DNA from: Flavobacterium sp. | GTDB lineage: Bacteria; Bacteroidota; Bacteroidia; Flavobacteriales; Flavobacteriaceae | NCBI RefSeq assembly: GCF_024710485.1 | Contig: NZ_JANJUQ010000045.1 | Span: 1-64,000 of the forward strand | DNA length: 64,000 nucleotides | Reading direction: 5' to 3' | Part shown: one piece after another, positions 52,723-62,292 of the stretch | Layout of the letters: every line of letters begins with the position of its first letter | Numbering within the stretch: position 1 is the stretch's first letter | Notes under the pieces: generated by a model | What the model was told of the DNA's origin: nothing | The model's input: the letters and a program-made list of their open reading frames with translations, nothing else | The model's database searches: none | Made by a program: the position numbers and the translations under genes

Positions 52723-52794
52723 ATTATTGACATTTTAGCGTTACAGTTTCTGTTTTAATTATTGTCTATTAAATTCTTCAGCTAAAGGCTAGGT

Positions 52795-55700
52795 TTATTT
52801 TTTGATGATTTTTTGACTAAAGGATTTTTGATCAATAGTATTAAGTTTCACGATGTATGTTCCGGAACTGATATTTTGAATTGGGATACTTAAATCTTCA
52901 ATGTCATTATTTGTAATGGAATAAGTAAACAAATGTTGTCCCAAAATATTGTAAATCGAAACGTCTTTAAAGTTAAGGTTCAAATCTTGATTTTTAATAT
53001 TGAGCATATTGTCATTGTTGGTGAAATAAATAATCGGATTGATTTGTTTAGGCACATCATTACTCAAGGTTTGGCTTGAGAAACGTAAACTAAATCGGTT
53101 ATTGTATTCACCTGTAGGCAATGAAATACTGAAATCACCTTCGCTTAAATTGTGATAGATTCCGGTTTGATTGTCATGAATGTATATAGCTGTACTTGAT
53201 GCAATGTTATCTAATCCTAAAATCTTTATGGTGCAAAGTCCTTCTACAGAAGTTTGTACTCCAAGTGGAATAACCTGGTCGGATGTAAAGTTCGACACAG
53301 CTTGGATGGAAAATTTATTATTATCAATATTCCAATAAAAATCATCCGGATTTAAATCGATTATAGGTGCATCATAGCCGATGTCAAAACTGTTAGTCGT
53401 GTTTTCATCTGTACCGATTAATATTTGGCGATATGTTTGTAAAGGTGACTGGAACAGAAGTCTAATTTTACTTCTTTCATCTGAACTAACAGATTGTTCT
53501 TCTTGTTGGTTTCTGAAGAAAACTGAGTTTGCCGCAGATTCCGTTTTGAAAACACGTTGCGTATTTTTGAACATCACAGTACCACCTGTTACAGGAGAGG
53601 TAAGATTAGGATTATTACTGGTTAATGGAGCTACATTTGTAGTGCCTATGAAAAATCCTTGTGCTACAGGGATGTATCTTTTCGGGGTTTTCACACCGTT
53701 GGTGCCATTATTCGCCGTTAATGGGTCATTTGATATGGCAACTACGCCGCCCATTAAAGTATAGGTAGCGTACCCACCAATATATTGATTGAGTATATGA
53801 GTTTGACCACCAAAATGATCCCAAAAATACAATGCACCGTTAAAAATATTACTGGCTGCCCTTCCGTCACCATCCTTAATGTTGTCTTTGATGAATTCAT
53901 CGGCATCTAATGCTGAAGGATATGGGTTTCCAACCAAATATGTTTGATTCATGCCGATAGTCAAACTGATATTGCCATTGTTTGGCTTTCCGGAAAAAAC
54001 ATAGTTTTGTTGTTCAGAGGCTGGGACACTTCCTGAAGGTCCTTTCATAGTAAAACCTTCTCCAATCTTGATACTGCCATTAACTCCAACAAATTGCCAT
54101 CCGGCATAGTTAGCATTCAGGCTAGTGTATTTATACATCCAACTGGTACTAAGCTTTATCGGACTCGTTAAAGCACCATCTGCAAAACCGGATCCGCTTC
54201 CAAAGTTAATGACTCCGGGATTAAAAGGGTTGGAAGAGGATTCTGTACCGTCTCTCAATACACCGCCAATGGTGTAAGTAGTGCCGTTAGTTGAAACAGG
54301 AGAAGACCAATAGTTATAGTGATAACTACTTATAGTGCCTTGTTGATCTTTTAATACTTTTCCTGTTCCTGTTGTCGTATTTGCTGAAGTGCCGTTTTGT
54401 ACAATTTGTGCTTCTCCAACCAATCTTAAATCACCACTTAACAAGGATAGGTTGTTGATGACTGTAAGTTCAAAACCGTCGATTAGACTAATTCCTTTAG
54501 CACCATTAGTATTGTTAAGGGTAAGATTATAGAAAGTTTCGTTGTTTTTTATTCCGGTATTAACCAGTTGTATTTGGTTTAACAAGGAACCGTCAAAAAC
54601 AACAGTACCGGTACCGTGTTCAAACGTACCACTGTTTTTCCAGTCTCTATTAACATACAAATTTGAATTTGCATTCATTGTTAAAGAGGCGTTGGTGGCA
54701 ATAATCACGTCGCGAGCCCTTGCAACATTACCGTATAGCGCTGCAAAAGCAGAGTTTACTGGGTCAATAACCGGCATTCTGATAGCACCATTTGGAATTA
54801 CGGCATCAATTGACGGTGAAGGTAATCCACCAGCCCAATTCTTGCAGTCAAACCAATCATCACTAACTAATCCGGTCCACAATCCAACCGTTCCGTTTAA
54901 AACTGTAACTGTCGCTGAGCCCGTAATGTTTTCCGGTTTTGCCACACATTTAGAATCACTTAACGAGGTAATGGTATACGTTCTATTGGCAGTCATCCCG
55001 CTAACACTAAAAATATAAGGGTTAGTAGTAATATTATTAACTGTCGTGGAAGTTATTCCATTAGTATAAGTTATGGTCCAAGGGGCTGATCCTGTTAAGG
55101 CAACACTAAAGGTGGCCGTTCCATTATTGCAGATAGTTTGTGAAGGGCCAATTGAAGCAGTAGGCCTTTGGTTTACGGTAACGGTAATATAAGTTGTTCC
55201 ATCAGGACCATAACTGCTACATCCGTTCAAGAAAGAAGTGATAGCATATGTTGTGGTTGTGGTTGGTGTAACTGTAGCCGTAGCAGTGGTGCTAATCACT
55301 TCTCCGGTGATTGAATCAATCCATTGTGTGGTTATGTTGGCCGGTGCTTCGGGAATTAAAATATTATCAATGGCCCAAGAACTATTCGCGGTTCCATTAT
55401 ATACAAATCGAATTCTTAGATTCGCTTGTCCGATATAATTGCTTAAATCAATAGTTTGATTAGGGAAGGCATTATAGGGATTTCTTATGCTTGGACCACT
55501 AAAGGTTGCTAAAACTACCGTGTAGGTAGCACCACTGTCTAAGGAAAGTTCAACCGATACAGAAGCCCCTGCTTGTAAATTGAAAGCATGATTAAAACTC
55601 AAACTGGCTGAGGACAATCCGTAGGTGTTGAATATAGGTGTTTGCATGATGGAGTTGTAATTTCCGTTAGCAATGGCAAACTTTCCGATTGATGCAAAAT

Positions 55701-57822
55701 TGATTCCGGAGTAGGTTCCTCCGTTGGTAGCGCTTAATCTGAACGGTCCTTCGGCAGTATTACTTCCACCGGCATTTAAGCAATTTCCACAACCGTCAAT
55801 TAACCAATTTTCAGGATTCGCATTGCTGAAAGTTCCTCCTGTTGCTAAGTAAGAACTTGTTGCAAAACCGCTTTCGGAATATAAAACCGAGGATTCACCT
55901 ATACATAGTGTATTAGGTGTGGCGGTAACCGGTGTTGGTTTTATGTTCGGGATAACATCAACTAAACCAACATAGGAATAGGCCAAAATACAAGAGTTTC
56001 CGTTTTGAACAACGGCTCTAAAAAATGTTGATTGCAAAATATTCGTATAATTGAGAGTAGTAGTGGTATTGTTGATGTTGTTCCAAGTTGTTCCGCCATT
56101 TGTGGTCGATTCCCATCGTATAACATTGCCGACGTGCCCACTTAAATAAAGTGTGCCGGATCCGAAATGGCATACAGTAGTGGTTCTTTCCACTGGAACA
56201 ACATTAGGTAGTGAAACGGAAACAGTACCGCCTACACTTTGAGCATTAACGGTTACAATCGCATAGTTACTGACTAAGTTAGATTCACATCCATTGCTTA
56301 TTACACAATAATAATCATTACCTGTATGCGAAGGTGCAGCAAGAGAAAAGGAGAGGGTTGAGGAATTGACTCCTGAAATAGTCCCACCATTGGTAAGTAA
56401 AGTAGCTCCTTTATACCATTGATAACTTAAGTTGTCTCCATTCGCCTCAACTGAAATAGAAAAAGGACTATTTTCACAAATAGTAATATCAGTTGGCTGA
56501 TTGGTGATTGACATTGGGGATGGAATGGCAATCAAACCGGTTGTACTGGAACAAGTTGTGGTTTCGTCAGTAAAAGTAAAGGTTACAGTGCCATAATTAA
56601 GCCCCGTTGCCAGTCCGCTGTTGTCAATTGTAGCTCTTGTAACATCATTGCTAATCCAAGTTCCGCCTGACATTGGTGAGAGTTGTAAAGTGTTTCCAAA
56701 ACAAACTGTACCGGTAGCAGTTACACTAGGAGGTGTATTAACTAAAACTGTAGCAGAGGAAGCATTGGAACAACCGTTTCCGTCTGTGTAAGTATAACTT
56801 ATCAATGAAGTTCCAGCACTAATACCGGTTACATTACCCGAATTATTTACATTAGCTATACTTGTTGAATTACTTGACCAAATCCCCCCAATTGTAGCAT
56901 TTGAAAGTTGGGTATCAGCCCCAGGACAAACTATTAAATTGCCGGTTATTGGTTCTACTGTTGGTAAAGGGTTTATAGTAAATGATGTTGGGCTGGACGT
57001 AGTGCCTGATGGAGTAGTAACAGTTATATTTCCTGTGGATGAACCATTTGGTAAAGTTGCCGTTATTTGTGTATTACTGTTTACAATGTATGAGGCAGAA
57101 ATACCATTAAAACTTACATTGGAGGCATTGGTAAAGTGATTACCTGTTATAATTATCTGAGTTGAAGAGTTAAAGCATGCGCTAGTTTGACTGAGTGAAG
57201 AAATTACAGGAATAGGGATGTAATGTACCGTTATTCTAATGTAATCTACATGAACAGTTGGATTGTTCGTGGCCGTTACGGCTATTACAGCCCCAAAATT
57301 GGAGGCATTAACATCCGCTGCAGTCCATGTGGTTCCCCATAAATCAGTTGCTGAACCATAAGTAGCGGTAGTGAGTGTTGTAGTGTAATTGGTCGGAACA
57401 GCTTTGTTAACTCCTAAAATAGTACCGTTCTTAACCAAGCTTACAACATTGTCTTTAGCCGTTCTTCCGGCGGCTACCGAGCTTGTTCTACGATGAATTT
57501 CAACAACAATTCCCGTAACTTGAACACCATTAGGAATATTGAAACCATAATTAGATCCCATCAAGTAATTTGAATTTCCACTTGCTGTAAAGGTCACAGT
57601 AGCATTTATGGTATTGGCACTTACAATATTATTTGTGGCAGTCCAACCTACAGTTCCGATACCTGTTACATTTGAGCCAGTAGTTGGATAAAAAGGTCCG
57701 GAAACCTGAGATAAAGAAGAACCATAAGTTAGCACTAAAAGCACTATTAGAAATAAGTGTTTTTTTAAAAAAAATAATGCTAAGAAAGATTTATTGTCTG
57801 TGTAGTTGTAGTTTTTTTTCAT
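52795..57822 (-). CDS. Very large secreted protein, type A sorting domain
   Basis: Type IX cargo of 1675 residues; function unknown. After a charged start the signal helix HLFLIVLLVLTYGSSLS ends near SQ (about residue 40). Domains in order: a beta domain to about 210; an IPT/TIG domain (ISSLSQTSACFNSSTQIIIT); bacterial Ig-like domains (ITGNLIVCPG, SVTATGTVCFG, ITNQPTDITICENSP); a lectin-like region with WAIDNILIPEAP; and a region with a repeated VNRDWKNSGTFEHGTG-type pattern. The C-terminus (VSIYNILGQHLF, SSGTYIVKL, SQKIIKK) is a type A sorting domain. ATG 57822 is preferred because a -7 box lies between it and an earlier ATG at 57891. Confidence 0.88.
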   Translation of the reverse strand: MKKNYNYTDNKSFLALFFLKKHLFLIVLLVLTYGSSLSQVSGPFYPTTGSNVTGIGTVGWTATNNIVSANTINATVTFTASGNSNYLMGSNYGFNIPNGVQVTGIVVEIHRRTSSVAAGRTAKDNVVSLVKNGTILGVNKAVPTNYTTTLTTATYGSATDLWGTTWTAADVNASNFGAVIAVTATNNPTVHVDYIRITVHYIPIPVISSLSQTSACFNSSTQIIITGNHFTNASNVSFNGISASYIVNSNTQITATLPNGSSTGNITVTTPSGTTSSPTSFTINPLPTVEPITGNLIVCPGADTQLSNATIGGIWSSNSTSIANVNNSGNVTGISAGTSLISYTYTDGNGCSNASSATVLVNTPPSVTATGTVCFGNTLQLSPMSGGTWISNDVTRATIDNSGLATGLNYGTVTFTFTDETTTCSSTTGLIAIPSPMSITNQPTDITICENSPFSISVEANGDNLSYQWYKGATLLTNGGTISGVNSSTLSFSLAAPSHTGNDYYCVISNGCESNLVSNYAIVTVNAQSVGGTVSVSLPNVVPVERTTTVCHFGSGTLYLSGHVGNVIRWESTTNGGTTWNNINNTTTTLNYTNILQSTFFRAVVQNGNSCILAYSYVGLVDVIPNIKPTPVTATPNTLCIGESSVLYSESGFATSSYLATGGTFSNANPENWLIDGCGNCLNAGGSNTAEGPFRLSATNGGTYSGINFASIGKFAIANGNYNSIMQTPIFNTYGLSSASLSFNHAFNLQAGASVSVELSLDSGATYTVVLATFSGPSIRNPYNAFPNQTIDLSNYIGQANLRIRFVYNGTANSSWAIDNILIPEAPANITTQWIDSITGEVISTTATATVTPTTTTTYAITSFLNGCSSYGPDGTTYITVTVNQRPTASIGPSQTICNNGTATFSVALTGSAPWTITYTNGITSTTVNNITTNPYIFSVSGMTANRTYTITSLSDSKCVAKPENITGSATVTVLNGTVGLWTGLVSDDWFDCKNWAGGLPSPSIDAVIPNGAIRMPVIDPVNSAFAALYGNVARARDVIIATNASLTMNANSNLYVNRDWKNSGTFEHGTGTVVFDGSLLNQIQLVNTGIKNNETFYNLTLNNTNGAKGISLIDGFELTVINNLSLLSGDLRLVGEAQIVQNGTSANTTTGTGKVLKDQQGTISSYHYNYWSSPVSTNGTTYTIGGVLRDGTESSSNPFNPGVINFGSGSGFADGALTSPIKLSTSWMYKYTSLNANYAGWQFVGVNGSIKIGEGFTMKGPSGSVPASEQQNYVFSGKPNNGNISLTIGMNQTYLVGNPYPSALDADEFIKDNIKDGDGRAASNIFNGALYFWDHFGGQTHILNQYIGGYATYTLMGGVVAISNDPLTANNGTNGVKTPKRYIPVAQGFFIGTTNVAPLTSNNPNLTSPVTGGTVMFKNTQRVFKTESAANSVFFRNQQEEQSVSSDERSKIRLLFQSPLQTYRQILIGTDENTTNSFDIGYDAPIIDLNPDDFYWNIDNNKFSIQAVSNFTSDQVIPLGVQTSVEGLCTIKILGLDNIASSTAIYIHDNQTGIYHNLSEGDFSISLPTGEYNNRFSLRFSSQTLSNDVPKQINPIIYFTNNDNMLNIKNQDLNLNFKDVSIYNILGQHLFTYSITNNDIEDLSIPIQNISSGTYIVKLNTIDQKSFSQKIIKK

Positions 57823-57857
57823 AGGGCGATGAATTTTAAACTTCGTTAATACCAATA

Positions 57858-57865
57858 CAAATTTA
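57858..57865 (-). promoter_or_regulatory. -7 box for the 1675-residue secreted protein gene
   Basis: The minus strand reads TAAATTTG, a full match, 35 bases before the ATG at 57822. It lies downstream of the alternative ATG at 57891, which argues for the shorter protein. Confidence 0.5.
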
Positions 57866-58146
57866 AAGTGCAACAAAACAAGTGGTTTCATTTTTAGGTG
57901 TATTACCTTAAAAATCGACTAACTACATTTTTTAGCTGTTTTTTTTCTTTTATTAGACAGGTTTTTTAAATAAATACCTCAAAAACAGGATGTTGTAATG
58001 CTTTTATAAGGTGTCTTTAATCGTTTTTTTTAACCGTTTAAGGATGTTTTGGTTTGCGGATATGTACGATGTTTTTTGCTTTTTGGTTTTTGGAAAAACG
58101 ATTTTTCTTTAATAGAGCTTCGAATATCTGTTAGCGTAAAATGTAC

Positions 58147-58154
58147 TATCTTTG
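58147..58154 (+). promoter_or_regulatory. -7 box for the TPR protein gene
   Basis: TATCTTTG matches the consensus fully, 27 bases before the start codon. No clear TTG is present at 19 bases. Confidence 0.5.
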
Positions 58155-58181
58155 TTTTCCTTTAAAACTAAAATGCCTTAA

Positions 58182-58880
58182 ATGAGATTGATTGTTCAAT
58201 GGTTATTCTGTTTTCCGATGTTAGTTTATTCCCAATCTAATTTTGATAAAGCTGAAAAGTTTTTCATGCAGGATAAGTATGATTTGGCCAAGCCAATTTT
58301 TGAAAGTTTTCTGAAGGAAAGCCCTAATCATATAAAAACATTAGAATATCTCGGTGACATTGAAGGAGCAGAAAAATCTTGGGATAAAGCCATGTTTTAT
58401 TATGGTAAGTTAATTAAACTCAAACCCGGAGAGGCCAATTATCATTACAAGTATGGTGGCTGTTTAGGAATGAAAGCCAAAGAATCTAACAAGTTTAAAG
58501 CTTTGGGAATGATTGATGATGTGAAAGCCTCATTTGAGAAGGCCATTGCTCTCGATTCAAATCATATTGAAGCTCGTTGGGCATTAATCGAGTTGTATTT
58601 GCAGCTTCCTGGAATTGTTGGTGGAAGCGAAAAAAAGGCTCAAAGGTACGCTGCTGAATTACTCAAAATTTCACCGGTTGACGGTTATTTAGCCCAAGGC
58701 AGAATAGCAGAATATTTTGACCGATACAAAGAAGCTGAAAAGTACTACCTAAAGGCTATTACCGTTGGCGGTTCAAAAACATCTTATCAAAAACTGGCAA
58801 ATCTCTACAAAAACAAAATGAATCAGCCCGAAAGAGCCAGATTACTTTTGGAAACCTATAAAGAAAAAAATAAGTCATAA
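58182..58880 (+). CDS. Exported tetratricopeptide repeat protein
   Basis: Periplasmic or surface TPR protein of 232 residues. The signal peptide MRLIVQWLFCFPMLVYS precedes QSNFDKAEKFF. About four to five TPR units follow, for example YDLAKPIFESFLKESPNHIK, AMFYYGKLIKLKPGEANYHY and KASFEKAIALDSNHIEARWA. Such repeats hold other proteins, but the partner is unknown. mpl begins four bases after its stop codon, so the two are cotranscribed. That suggests, without proving, a link to cell-wall metabolism. Confidence 0.85.
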   Translation: MRLIVQWLFCFPMLVYSQSNFDKAEKFFMQDKYDLAKPIFESFLKESPNHIKTLEYLGDIEGAEKSWDKAMFYYGKLIKLKPGEANYHYKYGGCLGMKAKESNKFKALGMIDDVKASFEKAIALDSNHIEARWALIELYLQLPGIVGGSEKKAQRYAAELLKISPVDGYLAQGRIAEYFDRYKEAEKYYLKAITVGGSKTSYQKLANLYKNKMNQPERARLLLETYKEKNKS

Positions 58881-58884
58881 TCTC

Positions 58885-60240
58885 ATGCGAACACATTTTA
58901 TCGCCATTGGCGGTGCAGCCATGCACAATTTAGCATTGGCCTTACACGAAAAAGGATACCAAGTAACCGGAAGCGACGATGCTATTTTTGAACCCTCCAA
59001 ATCTCGTTTGGACAAAAAAGGCTTGCTTCCCCAAGAAATGGGTTGGTTTCCCGAAAAGATTACTGCCGATATTGAAGCCGTTATTCTCGGAATGCACGCC
59101 AAAGCTGATAACCCCGAATTGATCAGAGCCCAAGCATTAGGACTGAAAATTTATTCATATCCCGAATTTTTATACGAACAATCCAAAAATAAAACCCGAG
59201 TAGTTATAGGCGGTTCTCACGGAAAAACCACTATTACTTCTATGATTTTACACGTAATGCATTACCATAATATTGAGGTAGATTATATGGTTGGCGCCCA
59301 ATTAGAAGGTTTTGACACTATGGTGCATCTTACACATGAGAATGATTTTATTGTGTTAGAAGGAGATGAATATTTATCGTCGCCCATAGACAGAAGACCA
59401 AAGTTTCATTTGTACCAACCCAATATCGCTTTGTTGTCGGGTATTGCCTGGGATCATATCAATGTGTTTCCAACCTTTGATAATTATGTGGAACAGTTTG
59501 AAATTTTTGTCAATCAAATCACTAAAGGCGGAATTTTGGTTTATAATGAAGAAGACGCCACCGTAAAAAAAGTTGCCGAAGAATCTACCAATACCATTCG
59601 CCGAATTCCTTACCAAACGCCAAGTTATGCTGTTAAAGACGGTGTAACTTTTTTAGATACGCCTGAAGGTCCGATGCCGATTGAAGTGTTTGGAGCACAC
59701 AACCTAAACAACTTAGCCGGAGCCAAATGGATTTGCCAAAATATGGGCGTAGACGAAGCCGATTTCTATGAAGCCATTGCCAGTTTTAAAGGCGCCAGTA
59801 AGCGATTAGAAAAAATAGCTGAAGGGAAAGGCAAAGTAGCCTATAAAGACTTCGCGCATTCACCAAGTAAAGTTGCAGCAACAACGAAAGCGGTAAAAGC
59901 GCAGTATCCGGATCGAAAATTGGTGGCTTGCCTCGAGTTGCATACTTACAGTAGTTTGAATGCTGAATTCCTCAAAGAATACGAAGGTGCTTTAAATGCA
60001 GCCGATGTGGCCGTGGTTTTTTATTCGCCCGATGCGGTCAAAATCAAACAATTGGAAGAAGTGACTTACGACCAAATTGCCCAGTCATTCAAGCGAAACG
60101 ATTTGATTATTTACACCAATCCAGTTGAGTTTAAAGACTTTTTATTCTCTTACGATTTAAATAATACCGCTTTGTTGCTTATGAGTTCCGGCAATTACGG
60201 CGGGTTGAATTTTGATGAGGTGAAAAAGTTGATTCTTTAG
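58885..60240 (+). CDS. mpl: UDP-MurNAc tripeptide ligase Mpl
   Basis: Mur-ligase relative that joins recycled L-Ala-D-Glu-meso-DAP to UDP-MurNAc, returning wall peptides to synthesis. FIAIGGAAMHNLALALHEKG at the N-terminus is the Mpl form of the MurC motif. The ATP loop GGSHGKTT lies at 109-116, and HVMHYHNIEVDYMVGAQLEG and DFAHSPSKVAATTKA follow. The 451 residues are full length. Only four bases separate it from the TPR gene. A DUF1287 protein gene lies convergent just downstream. Confidence 0.95.
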   Translation: MRTHFIAIGGAAMHNLALALHEKGYQVTGSDDAIFEPSKSRLDKKGLLPQEMGWFPEKITADIEAVILGMHAKADNPELIRAQALGLKIYSYPEFLYEQSKNKTRVVIGGSHGKTTITSMILHVMHYHNIEVDYMVGAQLEGFDTMVHLTHENDFIVLEGDEYLSSPIDRRPKFHLYQPNIALLSGIAWDHINVFPTFDNYVEQFEIFVNQITKGGILVYNEEDATVKKVAEESTNTIRRIPYQTPSYAVKDGVTFLDTPEGPMPIEVFGAHNLNNLAGAKWICQNMGVDEADFYEAIASFKGASKRLEKIAEGKGKVAYKDFAHSPSKVAATTKAVKAQYPDRKLVACLELHTYSSLNAEFLKEYEGALNAADVAVVFYSPDAVKIKQLEEVTYDQIAQSFKRNDLIIYTNPVEFKDFLFSYDLNNTALLLMSSGNYGGLNFDEVKKLIL

Positions 60241-60248
60241 TCTACAAA

Positions 60249-60866
60249 TTATTTTCGGTATTTAAAATGACCGACAATCTCATAACGAAACAAACAATCC
60301 TCCAATACTTGTCCGTTGCCCACATTGTGCACAATCATCGGATGACCATTGGAGGATTTTTTGTGGGTTATGATCCCGATGTGCGGTAATTTTCCGTTAA
60401 TCATCCAAGTCACGATTTCTCCGGTTTTATAATCGCTCGGGTTTTGGGTAACGGCTAATTTTTGCCCTTTTCTACTGAAAAAAACTTCTAAATTCGGTAC
60501 TCTTCTGTGATCGATATTGGTGTCGGGTTTCTTCAATCCCCATTTTTTTAAATTGGGATATTTTGAAAAGTTGGTTTTCAAATCCTCATGTACTTCTTTT
60601 TGCAAATCGATTCCCAATTTTCGGTACGCTCTGATGACCACATCGGTACAAACGCCGGTCTTAGCCGGAACATCTCCGTTAGGATATTTTATCGCAACAT
60701 AATCAGGCGTGTACACTACTTCCTCATCAATTACGGAAAGCGCCGCTTCGGAAAGACGGTTCTCAAATGTGTTTTCAAGCAACGGTTCAGCGTTATTTTG
60801 CTCAATCTCTTTTTGACTACAAGTTAAAAATGTAAGTAAAGTTAGCAAAAAATAAAAAGTTTTCAT
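60249..60866 (-). CDS. DUF1287 family lipoprotein
   Basis: Exported protein of 205 residues. The signal MKTFYFLLTLLTFLTCSQKE contains a lipobox-like LLTFLTC with Cys16. The mature part is a DUF1287 domain with an NlpC/P60-like amidase arrangement: the likely catalytic cysteine in TGVCTDVVIRAYRKLG, and the histidines in LPHIGIITH and MIVHNVG. Family members are thought to cut peptides, possibly in the cell wall, but direct proof is scarce. It is convergent with mpl, with eight bases between the stops. Confidence 0.82.
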   Translation of the reverse strand: MKTFYFLLTLLTFLTCSQKEIEQNNAEPLLENTFENRLSEAALSVIDEEVVYTPDYVAIKYPNGDVPAKTGVCTDVVIRAYRKLGIDLQKEVHEDLKTNFSKYPNLKKWGLKKPDTNIDHRRVPNLEVFFSRKGQKLAVTQNPSDYKTGEIVTWMINGKLPHIGIITHKKSSNGHPMIVHNVGNGQVLEDCLFRYEIVGHFKYRK

Positions 60867-60917
60867 ACTTTTAAGGTTTCAAGAACTAACGATAATTCTT
60901 TCTTTTTAGTATAAGCC

Positions 60918-61607
60918 ATGGAACAAAACTTTTCTATAAAACATTGGTCAGAAGACGATAAACCTCGTGAAAAATTGATGCTTAAAGGAAAATCAGTTTT
61001 AAGTGATGCCGAATTAATCGCCATTCTGATTGGTTCCGGCAGTCGGAATGAAAGCGCGGTTTCCTTAAGCAAACGAATACTCCTTAGCGTTAACAATAAT
61101 CTGAATGCACTCGGTAAGTTATCGCTTAAGCAACTCATGGAATTCAAAGGCGTAGGCGAGGCCAAAGCGGTCACTATAGCGGCAGCTTTAGAATTGGGCA
61201 GAAGGCGCCGGACAGAAGCGTTGCCTGACTTCTTTAAAATTACTTCTTCCAAAGCGGTTTTCGAAATCATGCAACCCATTATAGGCGATTTGTTGCACGA
61301 AGAATTTTGGGTGCTGTATCTCAACAATGCCAACAAAGTGATTCACAAAGCCCAACTTTCAAAAGGCGGCATTACCGGAACTGTTGTAGATGTTCGCCTG
61401 ATTTTTAAATTAGCCTTGGAACACAACGCGACTTCTATTATTTTAAGCCACAATCATCCTTCCGGAAAACTTGTGGCTAGTGAAGCCGACAGAGAAATCA
61501 CTAAAAAGCTTACCTTTGCCGGCGAGCAATTGGATATTAAAGTGCTCGACCATATTATCATTACCGAAAAAGGCTATTTGAGCTTTCAGGATGAAGGCAT
61601 TTTTTAA
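60918..61607 (+). CDS. radC: RadC/JAB-domain protein
   Basis: Cytoplasmic RadC-family protein (229 residues); the historical DNA-repair label is not well supported. A helix-hairpin-helix segment (LMEFKGVGEAKAVTIAAALE, about 75-94) precedes a JAMM zinc motif: His178, His180 and Asp191 in SHNHPSGKLVASEAD. It is followed after one base by a phosphatase gene, then by a secreted hypothetical with an overlapping start. The three are an operon. Confidence 0.93.
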   Translation: MEQNFSIKHWSEDDKPREKLMLKGKSVLSDAELIAILIGSGSRNESAVSLSKRILLSVNNNLNALGKLSLKQLMEFKGVGEAKAVTIAAALELGRRRRTEALPDFFKITSSKAVFEIMQPIIGDLLHEEFWVLYLNNANKVIHKAQLSKGGITGTVVDVRLIFKLALEHNATSIILSHNHPSGKLVASEADREITKKLTFAGEQLDIKVLDHIIITEKGYLSFQDEGIF

Positions 61608-61608
61608 C

Positions 61609-62292
61609 ATGAAACACATCACAGACATTTTTTTCGATCTCGATCATACGCTTTGGGATTTTGACGCCAATTCGGTTTTGGCCTTTGATAAAATTTTTAA
61701 AGAACAGCATCCTACGCTTGATACCCATCAGTTTGTAGAAGTTTACGCGCCCATCAATCAGGCTTGTTGGAAATTGTATCAAGTAGATAAAATGACACAC
61801 GAAGAATTGCGGTACCAACGATTGAAGCAGTCTTTTGAGGCATTGCAATATGATATCACTGACGAAGCTATCGATAAAATTGCCCATGATTATATTACAT
61901 TTTTACCGGATAATAACCTACTGTTCGATGGTGCTTTTGAAGTTTTGGATTATTTGTTTCCCAAGTACAATTTGCACATCATTACCAACGGTTTTGCTGA
62001 AGTACAATATAAAAAAATGGCCAATTCCGGTTTAGAAAGTTATTTTAAAACCGTAACCAATTCGGAAATGGCAGGCGTAAAAAAACCGCATCGCAACATA
62101 TTTGAATTTGCCTTATCTTTGGCTAAAGTTGATAAAAAAAATGCCATAATGATTGGTGATTGTATTGATGCCGATGTACGCGGAGCCATCGAATTCGGCA
62201 TGGAAGCCATTTTATTCGATGAGAAAAAATTACATGCGGGAGCAACCTTTAAAACAATCCATCATCTAACAGAATTAAAAAACATACTCTAA
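61609..62292 (+). CDS. YjjG-family HAD hydrolase (noncanonical pyrimidine nucleotidase)
   Basis: Cytoplasmic haloacid-dehalogenase-type phosphatase of 227 residues. Motif I is FFDLDHTLWDFD with nucleophile Asp10 and acid Asp12. Motif II is HIITNGF, the lysine is in GVKKPHRN, and motif III is MIGDCIDADVRGA. The YjjG subfamily cleans noncanonical pyrimidine nucleotides (known for relatives). ATG 61609 is preferred, one base after the radC stop. An ATG at 61591 would overlap radC and add six odd residues. Its stop overlaps the next start (TAATG). Confidence 0.88.
   Translation: MKHITDIFFDLDHTLWDFDANSVLAFDKIFKEQHPTLDTHQFVEVYAPINQACWKLYQVDKMTHEELRYQRLKQSFEALQYDITDEAIDKIAHDYITFLPDNNLLFDGAFEVLDYLFPKYNLHIITNGFAEVQYKKMANSGLESYFKTVTNSEMAGVKKPHRNIFEFALSLAKVDKKNAIMIGDCIDADVRGAIEFGMEAILFDEKKLHAGATFKTIHHLTELKNIL

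Larger units (their letters stand above)
57823..58181. other. A/T-rich divergent intergenic region
   Basis: This 359-base gap holds the start regions of two divergent genes. I see the -7 boxes listed separately and several T runs, but no RNA gene, repeat family member or extra reading frame that I would support. Confidence 0.5.
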
